This document shows positions 1 to 6,521 of a stretch of 12,425 nucleotides of DNA, in pieces. The DNA is taken from the NCBI GenBank assembly GCA_023145955.1, contig JAGLDA010000066.1, forward strand, positions 1 to 12,425. Reading direction: 5' to 3'. This DNA comes from Bacteroidales bacterium (GTDB lineage: Bacteria; Bacteroidota; Bacteroidia; Bacteroidales; UBA1556). Each line of letters begins with the position of its first letter. Within the stretch, counting starts at the first letter, position 1. The position numbers and the translations under genes were made by a program. The notes under the pieces are model-generated. The model did no database searches. It saw only the letters and a program-made list of their open reading frames with translations, and had not been told where the DNA came from.

Positions 1-725
1 AGGTCTCTAAAAAATGTGTCCATTTCCCATTTATTATTTTGCATCTGATAAACAAATACACCGCCATTTATTAATGAATTGCTTGTTGCAGGAGCGCCAA
101 TAAATAAGAAATTTTGATTTATGTTTATTGTTTTTCCAAACTCATAATCTACATCAAAAGGTGAGCTTATCTTTTGCTTCAGAACAAATTGTCCACTTTG
201 CAGTTGATATATAAAAACACAGCCAGAATCAAGATTTGGAGCTCCAATATATAGCATATCATTAAAAAGTTGTACATCCTCACCAAAATACATCATCTTT
301 TTATTACTATCGGGTAATATATCTTGAAAATGCGACCATACACTATTTTGGAGTTTATAAATTGAAACTTTTCCTGACATAAAGCCTCTGGTTTCATTAC
401 CAATTTCGCTTACTGCCAAATAATTTGAATTCATACTTACTTTGTATCCAAATAATTGATAAGGAGTTTTGGTAATAGCGCTAATATTTTGTGTAAAATT
501 CCAATTAGAACCATTTTTCTTATAAATATTTACACTTCCATTGCCCAGTTCATTAATACTATCGCGTGGATCGGACACACAGCAATATTCGCCATAACCT
601 GCTATGTCCCAACCAAAATGATTTTGATAATGATTTGATACATTTACAATAGTATATTGTGCTTTGCTCAAAATACTTGTTAGTATTATTAAGGTCAGTA
701 AACTTAGTTTTATATATGTATTCAT
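1..725 (-). CDS. Secreted FG-GAP-type beta-propeller protein, C-terminus cut by window edge
   Basis: I read 241 codons from the ATG at 723-725 to the left edge with no stop, so the 3' end is missing. Residues 1-22 form a signal peptide (hydrophobic core LSLLTLIILTSIL, then SKAQ), with probable cleavage before Gln23. The mature part shows four blades, each opening with Phe-Gly and followed by a short hydrophobic strand, an Ala/Ser-rich turn and a 'G-V-x-I/V-Y' strand: about residues 37-81, 92-136, 147-187 and 196-236. The blades at 147 and 196 contain the typical IGAP turn. This is the FG-GAP/integrin-alpha-like propeller layout, but the classical DxDxDG calcium loops are not evident. The gene starts 32 bp after the giant repeat-protein gene on the same strand, so co-transcription is likely. 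A surface or periplasmic binding role is inferred; the ligand is unknown. Fold assignment is fairly secure, function is not. Confidence 0.75.
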   Translation of the reverse strand, partial: MNTYIKLSLLTLIILTSILSKAQYTIVNVSNHYQNHFGWDIAGYGEYCCVSDPRDSINELGNGSVNIYKKNGSNWNFTQNISAITKTPYQLFGYKVSMNSNYLAVSEIGNETRGFMSGKVSIYKLQNSVWSHFQDILPDSNKKMMYFGEDVQLFNDMLYIGAPNLDSGCVFIYQLQSGQFVLKQKISSPFDVDYEFGKTININQNFLFIGAPATSNSLINGGVFVYQMQNNKWEMDTFFRD

Positions 726-757
726 ATTATATGCTTTTTATAATGGTATATATTTTT

Positions 758-3700
758 CTAAAAAATCAGTAATGGATTTTCTTCTTTTATATAAATATTA
801 ATATTATAAGGTGATCCATCATAATGAAATAAATCTCCTCTTTTAAATGGAGATGTAGAATCTGTATTATAATCTGAGGGAAGATAAAACTCTATTCTAT
901 AAAGTCCAGTATCAAGAAGTGTATTGCTATGCCTATGTACATCAAAATAAAACTGTCCCAATGAATCGGTTACACAACTAGGCTCAGCATTATAATTTTT
1001 GAAAGGGATGCTGTCATTAGCGCTTAATGAATCTTTATAATCAACGATTCTATTTAAATCTAGTTTGCCATTATTGTTTAAATCTAAAAAAACAATAATT
1101 CCTTCCACTGCTTTAAAGGCTGTATCTATATTATTAATTGAACCAATAATATTAGGATTTACGGTAATTCCAGGTAAGTATTCAGTATAAAGTGGAGCAT
1201 TTAAACTATCACGTAATAATGCATAAAAATAATATTTTTCACCAGGTTTATGACCGTGAGGAGACCATAATGTTTTATGAATTTGTACTCCATTATTTCT
1301 ATTGTTTACAATATTATGTATAGTATCTATCAATTCTCCATCATAATCTAGGGAGTCATTATCTACATAAATTCTAATTTCGGATACATTAGATGAATAT
1401 TGCGAATTGTTTACATCATGAGTAGTCATGGTAACGGTATTGCTTGCAGAATCAAATTTAGGTTCAACATTTACCTGCGGAATCCAAGAGTAGGTTTTTA
1501 GCTCTATTTGATTATTCGTTCCTGTAGAGTTTAATTCCAAATCAAGAATAGCATTAGAATGACTAATTTCGGTTTCTATAATTGCAGAAATTCCACTTGG
1601 TGTTTTTACAACAATTTCGTACATACCTCTTTCTAACTCAACAACTTTGGGCTGTGCATTGTCAGAATTTTTGAAAGAACTAAAAAATGATGAGGTGTTG
1701 ATATTTTCGCTAATTAATAAATACACTTCATTGGTACTTACAGCTGCGTCTACCTCTTTATTATAAACATAAAAACCTTGTAAGGAGTCGAATAAATTAA
1801 TTGTAGGTTTGGAAATTCCATTAGGACCAAGCACTAAAATATCGATTGAGTCAATAGATATATAGTCTGATAGTTCAATTTTTGTATGTAGAATGTCGCC
1901 AAAAGCATCATTACTAATCTCCACTTCAAAAGCATAAACTTTTTTTGTTGCACTTTTAGCATTATGTACATCTTTCTTAATGTGTTTGATGCTGCTTGAA
2001 CCAATTTTATAAAACTTCTGATTATAAAATTTATACTCAATTCCTGCATTACAATTCATCAAACAATGAGTCCAATTTCCATCGCACCACCAATGATGAC
2101 AGGATACACATCCAAATTTGAAGTGAGTCCATCCTGCGGCAAAGCTTGATTTTCTATGTTTGTGATACATCATTAGAGCACCGCCTACATTTCCAAGGTG
2201 CTTACCACCTATAATTGGAATTTCATGAGGAATTCGTACATCAACATCACCATAAAACACCGATACATTCTTCTTTAGCTTGATAATGCTATTGATTTTT
2301 ACACCGTAATCTGTTGGTATTTTTATTTCACCATCTAAAGAATAGGTTTTATTTTTCCAATCAAGTTTAGTATAGAAATCGGCCTCACCTATATCGCTAT
2401 GCCAATTTGGTGGTTGATAATATCCGCCAATTTTAGTACTCATATTTGCATGAAAATAATTTTTAGTAATTGTGCACTGCCCATCAAAGTACATCATAAA
2501 TCCATTGCTAGACCCATGTCGGTAAGCAACACCATCGCTTAACTGAAAGCCGCCTCTAAATTTATTATGCACAAAATCGTAACCAGCATCTGCTCCTTGA
2601 AGAAAAACGCCAATATCTCCAATGGGAATCCCCTCTTTTGAAGGTAATATATCAAAGCCTAGCATAAAACTATCCAGCTTAAGCGTCCCGTTTTCATCAG
2701 CCATATCAATCATTCCATAGGCTTCAAACGAATTGCCTATTATTGCATCGCACTCAACAAGTACATTAGAGCTATTATACCTAATCAATAGTTTCTCTAG
2801 TGTCATCACATCTAGTTTCACTTCTTCAAGCTTTAATGAGAGGTTGTCAATTTTAAACTTTGACTTATCCTGAGAGTTTTTATAAATCTCTATTCCAGGC
2901 TGCTCTGAGGTGCCAATTTTTATGTCTGCTTTCCAAAGCTCTTTAATCTGAAAATCGCCAAATAATGCCAATGTATCGTGAGTGCTTGTGTAATATGTAG
3001 TTTGTAATTTCAGATTACTGTCGTAATAAGTAGAATAATTCTTTTGATGCATAGGCCATTGAATTCCTGCATCCTTAATTATAAATTCCATTCCACCTAT
3101 TTTCAAATCACTACTCACATTTATATTTATTGATACTAAGTCTCCATTTTGGAATATTATTCCAGGATTATTTTGATCTCCAAAATCACAATCAATATCG
3201 TTAGAATCTATCTTAATGAGCACACTATCATATAATTCAAAACGAGTAGAATCACGATTATAAGCAAAGGTTAACGATTTAGGATGTATCTCTAGAGCTT
3301 TCATCTTAAAATCTTTATTAATACCCATCTTAAATTTATCAAGACTTCCATCTCTAAATTCAATACCTATATTCTCTCCCAAAAGGGAATCATTTGCAAA
3401 TTTTAGAAAAATGGAATCTCCAGAAATTCCAAAAATATCAGAAGTGTCAATATACTCTAAGTTTAAATTATATGTTCTACATTCAAAGCTCTTTATCATT
3501 ATTTCTGAACCTATAGAAATATCTACTTCCATAATTTTTCCATCATGTAAACTTAACCCAGGATTATCGTTACTACCACATTGTACATCTAAGGAATCTT
3601 GATCGTATTTTATTATTATATCGCCATCAAACACACGGATTTTATCTTGGCTATGATCGTAATTTACCATTAGTTCATCGGTTTTAAAACTTAATCCTTT

Positions 3701-5134
3701 TAAGGTAAAATTTTCGGATATTCTACCATTAAACTCAATTATCTCTGAGCCTTTTATTTTTAGCCCTGGAGGAATAAATTCAATTGTAATACTATCTTTA
3801 TTTATAGCACTTGTATCTACAAATAATGATATATTGCCAGAGCTAATACCAAAATATGCCGAATCAACTATCCAATTGAGGTGTAAAGAATCGCTTGCAA
3901 ACTCAAAACCTAAGAGAGTGCCTTGGCCAGTAATTCCAATACTTATATCTTCAAGAACACCATTTTCAATCAATAATCCTGGATATTGCTCATTGCCAAA
4001 ATCAATTCCAATGGTGTCATTTTTAACTATTACGGTCATGGGGCCGCCATACATTTCGTATAGATGCAAACTAGCATCATATTCTAAATTTATATTTCCT
4101 AAGTCTATATTCAATCCCATAAGGCGAATGCTATCTGATAAACCAAATGTAAAATGAATAAGTTGTCCATTCTGAATTAGCAAGCCTGGGTTTTGTGCGC
4201 TACCAAAATGAGCTTTTAGTTCATGATTAGAAGTGTTATTCGTACTGTCTTTATGCTGATAACCTATGTCAAGGCTGTCGCAATAGAAGCTAAATGTGGA
4301 GGAATCTCCGTTATATTCTATAAATAAACTATCTACAATTAATGATACTCCATGCATATCAATAGAATCTGTAATGATGCATAATAATTGTTCAACAATA
4401 TCATTTCTATATTCTAGCCCGGGATTATTTACATCACCAAATCCAACATTTAGTGTGTCATCGGAATAAAGAAAGCTAATGGTGTCGCCATACATAACAA
4501 AAGTACCCGACTGTGTGTTATAATCTAAAGTTGTATTGAGCAAAATAAGACTCACGCCGGCTACACTTAAGGTGTCATTTAGTACAGTATGAATTGATGG
4601 TGATACAGTAGATTCAGTATTTGAGTAATAGCACCAACTTGCAGAGTCAAGTTTAAACCCCCAGCTGAGCTCAGAAAAATGAAATTTTCCGTGCATAGCA
4701 TAGCCTGAGCTATCGGTTTTATTTGAATCTTGATTATGAGAAAAAAGCTTAATTTTATTTATAAATAAGGTGTTTCCATTAAAAAGTATCTTATTTCCCA
4801 TAAAACTACTATCTGCACAATCCCAACCCTGGTTTATTAATGTGGCAATTAGTAAATTTGTATCAGTATATATTCGAGCTAATGTGTCGGTATCAATCTT
4901 GGAAATAACAAATGCAGTATCAACAATAGATATGCGTTTTGTTATGGTATCATAGGCGATACTGTCGCCAACAATACTTAATGCAAAAGTGGTATCGCTA
5001 TCACCACTGCCTGGTTTAAAGCCAATGCATATATTATCATTTGTGCTCACTACTAAGATGGAATCAATATTTAATTGAGCAAATAAATTTATGGAAATAG
5101 TAAATAGGAAAATTATCAATAAGATATGTTTCAT
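758..5134 (-). CDS. Giant exported repeat protein (1458 aa) with C-terminal SdrD/Cna-B-like domain
   Basis: Not a family I can name with certainty. Residues 1-20 are a signal peptide (MKHILLIIFLFTISINLFAQ; cleavage expected at FA|Q). Residues about 184-750 hold about eight diverged repeats of 65-90 residues, each with alternating beta strands, a 'G-F/I-x-F' strand and a turn such as NPGL or QPGI followed by a 'xNGxL' strand. Residues 750-1000 remain beta-rich and glycine-rich. Residues 1009-1028 form a Cys/His cluster that includes CVSCH. Residues about 1340-1430 resemble an SdrD/Cna-B-like domain: VFLDLNNNGKLD (a DxNxNGxxD calcium-loop pattern), then a DSLGQFYF strand and a GLYRIEFYLPS strand. 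I see no type IX sorting domain, lipobox, LPXTG motif or transmembrane anchor at the C-terminus, which ends NPLLIF. An extracellular structural or adhesive role is inference. The next gene follows after 32 bp. The start codon lies inside a duplicated 98-bp unit. Confidence 0.85.
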   Translation of the reverse strand: MKHILLIIFLFTISINLFAQLNIDSILVVSTNDNICIGFKPGSGDSDTTFALSIVGDSIAYDTITKRISIVDTAFVISKIDTDTLARIYTDTNLLIATLINQGWDCADSSFMGNKILFNGNTLFINKIKLFSHNQDSNKTDSSGYAMHGKFHFSELSWGFKLDSASWCYYSNTESTVSPSIHTVLNDTLSVAGVSLILLNTTLDYNTQSGTFVMYGDTISFLYSDDTLNVGFGDVNNPGLEYRNDIVEQLLCIITDSIDMHGVSLIVDSLFIEYNGDSSTFSFYCDSLDIGYQHKDSTNNTSNHELKAHFGSAQNPGLLIQNGQLIHFTFGLSDSIRLMGLNIDLGNINLEYDASLHLYEMYGGPMTVIVKNDTIGIDFGNEQYPGLLIENGVLEDISIGITGQGTLLGFEFASDSLHLNWIVDSAYFGISSGNISLFVDTSAINKDSITIEFIPPGLKIKGSEIIEFNGRISENFTLKGLSFKTDELMVNYDHSQDKIRVFDGDIIIKYDQDSLDVQCGSNDNPGLSLHDGKIMEVDISIGSEIMIKSFECRTYNLNLEYIDTSDIFGISGDSIFLKFANDSLLGENIGIEFRDGSLDKFKMGINKDFKMKALEIHPKSLTFAYNRDSTRFELYDSVLIKIDSNDIDCDFGDQNNPGIIFQNGDLVSININVSSDLKIGGMEFIIKDAGIQWPMHQKNYSTYYDSNLKLQTTYYTSTHDTLALFGDFQIKELWKADIKIGTSEQPGIEIYKNSQDKSKFKIDNLSLKLEEVKLDVMTLEKLLIRYNSSNVLVECDAIIGNSFEAYGMIDMADENGTLKLDSFMLGFDILPSKEGIPIGDIGVFLQGADAGYDFVHNKFRGGFQLSDGVAYRHGSSNGFMMYFDGQCTITKNYFHANMSTKIGGYYQPPNWHSDIGEADFYTKLDWKNKTYSLDGEIKIPTDYGVKINSIIKLKKNVSVFYGDVDVRIPHEIPIIGGKHLGNVGGALMMYHKHRKSSFAAGWTHFKFGCVSCHHWWCDGNWTHCLMNCNAGIEYKFYNQKFYKIGSSSIKHIKKDVHNAKSATKKVYAFEVEISNDAFGDILHTKIELSDYISIDSIDILVLGPNGISKPTINLFDSLQGFYVYNKEVDAAVSTNEVYLLISENINTSSFFSSFKNSDNAQPKVVELERGMYEIVVKTPSGISAIIETEISHSNAILDLELNSTGTNNQIELKTYSWIPQVNVEPKFDSASNTVTMTTHDVNNSQYSSNVSEIRIYVDNDSLDYDGELIDTIHNIVNNRNNGVQIHKTLWSPHGHKPGEKYYFYALLRDSLNAPLYTEYLPGITVNPNIIGSINNIDTAFKAVEGIIVFLDLNNNGKLDLNRIVDYKDSLSANDSIPFKNYNAEPSCVTDSLGQFYFDVHRHSNTLLDTGLYRIEFYLPSDYNTDSTSPFKRGDLFHYDGSPYNINIYIKEENPLLIF
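2885..4585 (-). repeat. About eight tandem protein repeats (about 70 residues each) in the giant gene
   Basis: Repeat anchors read by eye in the translated protein are NPGL 237-240, NPGL 315-318, YPGL 384-387, PPGL 455-458, NPGL 524-527, a degenerate copy at IEFRDG 591-596, NPGI 656-659 and QPGI 745-748. Spacings are 78, 69, 71, 69, 67, 65 and 89 residues. Four anchors are preceded by FG and an Asp/Asn/Gln-rich turn, and most are followed by 'xNGxLxxxxxxI'. Most units also contain a 'LxxDSLxxxY' strand. The DNA copies are too diverged to recombine easily, so this is an old protein-level array. Unit boundaries are approximate. Confidence 0.75.
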
Positions 5135-5323
5135 ATGTTTAATGTTTATTAATTAGGTGATATGTAGTCACATGATAAATAATAATCATTCTTTTGTGTG
5201 ATAATAATTATCTTTTATCATGTTCGTTTCATATGTTTAATATTTATTAATTAGGTGATATGTGGTCACATGATAAATAATAATCATTCTTTTGTGTGAT
5301 AATAATTATCTTTTATCATGTTC
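5128..5323. repeat. Two tandem copies of a 98-bp unit spanning the giant gene's start codon
   Basis: Copy 1 is 5128-5225 and copy 2 is 5226-5323, with only two differences (5144 G against 5242 A; 5166 A against 5264 G). Copy 1 includes the giant gene's ATG (5132-5134). Copy 2 carries the same ATG context at 5230-5232, but there it opens a four-codon reading frame (Met-Lys-Arg-Thr-stop) ending at 5218. Each unit contains GTGA-N7-TCAC (5157-5171; 5255-5269), a long imperfect hairpin with arms CATGATAAA and TTTATCATG (5171-5222; 5269-5320) and the odd palindrome GATAAT-A-ATTATC (5200-5212; 5298-5310). The near-identity in non-coding DNA indicates a recent duplication or conservation by selection. 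The palindromes could be operators or leader hairpins; no regulator can be named. Confidence 0.95.
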
Positions 5324-5617
5324 GTTTAATATGAAATTGTTTTAGTTAACTCTTAAAATAAAAGTATAGTTTTAGAGTATATGAATCTGCAGGTGCGAAT
5401 ATACAATATAAATATGCCATTGTCAACTTATGTTTAAATAATAAAGTCATGTTTGAAATTGATTTTTTGTATTACTTATAGGGCTTAGTATAAAGACTAA
5501 AATAGAGTATTGTTTCTAATATTTCTTATTAACTATAGCAATAGGGAAGTATAAAATATGTTCTAAATCATTTTTTTCAGATAACTACAAAAAAATATTA
5601 TATTTGCTTAAATATAA
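5135..5617. other. Divergent intergenic region, A/T-rich, 483 bp
   Basis: The left part (to 5323) is the duplicated 98-bp unit described separately. The remainder, 5324-5617, has no coding frame of useful length and no strong hairpin. A possible weak -7 box for the giant gene lies on the minus strand at 5366-5359 (TACTTTTA, one base off TAnnTTTG) without a clear upstream TTG. If it is used, the giant gene would have a leader of a little over 200 nt that includes both 98-bp units. The right end holds the probable promoter of the small plus-strand membrane-protein gene. Confidence 0.6.
5575..5606 (+). promoter_or_regulatory. Probable Bacteroidota-type promoter for the small membrane-protein gene
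   Basis: The -7 box TATATTTG at 5599-5606 matches TAnnTTTG exactly. TTTC at 5575-5578, 20 bases upstream, is a one-mismatch version of the TTTG box. Transcription would begin near 5613, only about 5 nt before the first ATG (5618) and about 17 nt before the second in-frame ATG (5630), which favours the second start. Confidence 0.5.
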
Positions 5618-5824
5618 ATGGAGAAAATTATGATTACAGAAGATAAAAATAATAATTCACGAAGGAATAATGATACAAGCCTAACTACGGGTATAATATT
5701 AATAACATTAGGGGTATTATTTTTACTTTCGAAATACTTCCCAAGCATTCATTTTGCCGATATATGGCCATTTTTATTAATTGTAGTTGGGGTATTAATT
5801 ATTTATAAAGGAAAATCGAATTGA
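5618..5824 (+). CDS. Small two-helix membrane protein, LiaI/LiaF-like (DUF5668 type)
   Basis: A 68-codon gene. Residues 1-21 are polar and Asn-rich. Residues 22-39 form a first membrane helix (TTGIILITLGVLFLL), followed by a short loop (SKYFPSIHFADI), a second helix at 48-63 (DIWPFLLIVVGVLIIY) and a basic tail KGKSN. The pattern 'G-I-I-L-I-x-L-G-V-L-F-L-L ... W-P-F-L-L-I-x-x-G' is characteristic of the LiaI/LiaF-like transmembrane region; in larger relatives it is linked to envelope-stress sensing, but the C-terminal LiaF domain is absent here. The entry uses the outermost ATG. The in-frame ATG at 5630 has GGAG (5620-5623) six bases upstream and fits the predicted transcript start better, which would give a 64-residue protein. 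It lies 139 bp before the DUF2147 gene. Function cannot be stated beyond membrane location. Confidence 0.75.
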   Translation: MEKIMITEDKNNNSRRNNDTSLTTGIILITLGVLFLLSKYFPSIHFADIWPFLLIVVGVLIIYKGKSN

Positions 5825-5865
5825 GGATGTTTATACACAACTCATTCATTAAAATAATAATTGAA

Positions 5866-5946
5866 GCGGCCACTAAAGTTTAATTTATAAACAAAATGGC
5901 GGATGATTGGCCCCGGTATTTTTCGGGAGGCTGTTCCATATCACCG
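5866..5946 (+). promoter_or_regulatory. GC-rich structured RNA leader upstream of the DUF2147 gene
   Basis: Two stems can be drawn by hand. P1 is GCCA 5869-5872 with TGGC 5897-5900, then GTTTA 5878-5882 with TAAAC 5888-5892, closing a five-base loop. P2 is CGG 5900-5902 with CCG 5944-5946, TGAT 5904-5907 with ATCA 5940-5943, TGG 5908-5910 with CCA 5936-5938, and a top helix CCCG 5912-5915 with CGGG 5924-5927 around an eight-base loop. That is about 14-15 pairs in P2 with small bulges. Bases 5897-5946 are 28 of 50 G or C, far above the surroundings, which is a common sign of structured RNA in A/T-rich genomes. No T-tract follows, so it is not an ordinary terminator. I do not recognise it as a known riboswitch class. 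It ends 17 nt before the next start codon. Confidence 0.45.
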
Positions 5947-5963
5947 TTAAAAATTAAAATTAT

Positions 5964-6401
5964 ATGAAAACATTATTCTTAAGCATTCTTTCTTTCTTTT
6001 TATTCGTTTCAATGATATCGGCGCAGTCGGTAATTGGCAAATGGAAAACAATTGATGATGAAACTAACAAAGTAAAATCTATTGTTGAGATCTACGAAAA
6101 GGATGGAAAAATTTATGGTAAAATTGTGAAATTATTCAAGGAGCCAAGTGAAGATCAAGATCCAGTTTGTGATAAGTGTGAAGGAGCACTTCATAATAAG
6201 AAGATTATTGGAATGAATATAATTACGGGACTTGTAAAAGATGGTGATGAGTATGAAGGTGATGATGGAATATTAGACCCAGCTAAAGGTACAGTATATG
6301 ATTGTAAAATTTGGATTGATGAAGATGATTCAAATAAATTAAATGTAAGAGGTTATATAGGTTTTATTTATAGAACTCAGTATTGGTTCCGAGTTAAGTA
6401 A
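5964..6401 (+). CDS. Secreted DUF2147 family protein
   Basis: A 145-residue protein. Residues 1-20 are a signal peptide (LFLSILSFFLFVSMISA), with probable cleavage before Gln21. The mature protein matches the DUF2147 pattern: an early GKW (25-27), a 'V-E-I-Y-E-K-D-G-K-I-Y-G-K-I' hairpin at about 41-54, a CDKC pair (69-72) that could form a disulfide or bind metal, 'DGILDPAKGTVYDCKIWI' (101-118) and a C-terminal 'LNVRGYIGF...YWFRV' (126-144). Such proteins are small exported beta-rich proteins of unknown molecular function, sometimes near envelope or lipid genes. Length is normal for the family. The gene sits behind a structured GC-rich leader and ends in a strong terminator, so its transcript unit is closed here. 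Location is periplasmic or outer-envelope by inference; no lipobox is present. Confidence 0.85.
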   Translation: MKTLFLSILSFFLFVSMISAQSVIGKWKTIDDETNKVKSIVEIYEKDGKIYGKIVKLFKEPSEDQDPVCDKCEGALHNKKIIGMNIITGLVKDGDEYEGDDGILDPAKGTVYDCKIWIDEDDSNKLNVRGYIGFIYRTQYWFRVK

Positions 6402-6421
6402 TAAAATTAAAAAATATAAAG

Positions 6422-6447
6422 AGAGCACTTTAGTGCTCTTTTTTTTT
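6422..6447 (+). terminator. Intrinsic terminator after the DUF2147 gene
   Basis: Perfect eight-base arms AGAGCACT (6422-6429) and AGTGCTCT (6432-6439) with a TT centre (effectively a four-base loop), followed by an unbroken T run to 6447 and a second T run after one G. It lies about 20 bp past the stop codon. It is the clearest terminator in the window and separates this gene from the GT9 operon. Confidence 0.93.
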
Positions 6448-6489
6448 GTTTTTTTTTGAGATAATAGCTTTTCACCTATAAAGAAAGCT

Positions 6490-6497
6490 TAATTTTG
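6490..6497 (+). promoter_or_regulatory. -7 promoter box for the GT9-tsaC-smpB-rhomboid-sfsA operon
   Basis: TAATTTTG matches TAnnTTTG exactly and lies just after the upstream terminator and 24 bp before the GTG start. A convincing upstream TTG is missing; only TTTT at 6469-6472 is near. The transcript would start near 6504 with a leader of about 18 nt. Confidence 0.45.
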
Positions 6498-6521
6498 TAT
6501 CGATAAAATAAAATTCAGCTT

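Noticed and set aside
456..638. 60-codon plus-strand frame
   Set aside because: It lies opposite the FG-GAP gene, whose signal peptide and four repeated blades are clearly coding; this frame has no recognisable features.
1834..2049. 71-codon minus-strand frame
   Set aside because: It overlaps the giant gene in another frame on the same strand, with no start context or domain.
3411..4157. Plus-strand frames of 63 and 107 codons
   Set aside because: They are antisense to the giant gene's repeats; their Pro/Ser-rich content mirrors the repeat codons and they show no protein features of their own.
4770..4955. 61-codon plus-strand frame
   Set aside because: Antisense to the well-supported N-terminal part of the giant gene.
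5157..5171. CRP/FNR site (GTGA...TCAC)
   Set aside because: The spacer is seven bases rather than the six expected for CRP, and flanking bases do not complete the consensus; kept only as an unassigned inverted repeat.
5128..5323. CRISPR array or plasmid iterons
   Set aside because: There are only two adjacent copies with no spacers, the unit is 98 bp, and no cas or replication-initiator gene is nearby.
5866..5946. tRNA, SRP RNA or tmRNA fragment
   Set aside because: There is no cloverleaf, no T-arm consensus and no SRP GGAAG/GCAG core; the two-stem layout does not fit any of these.
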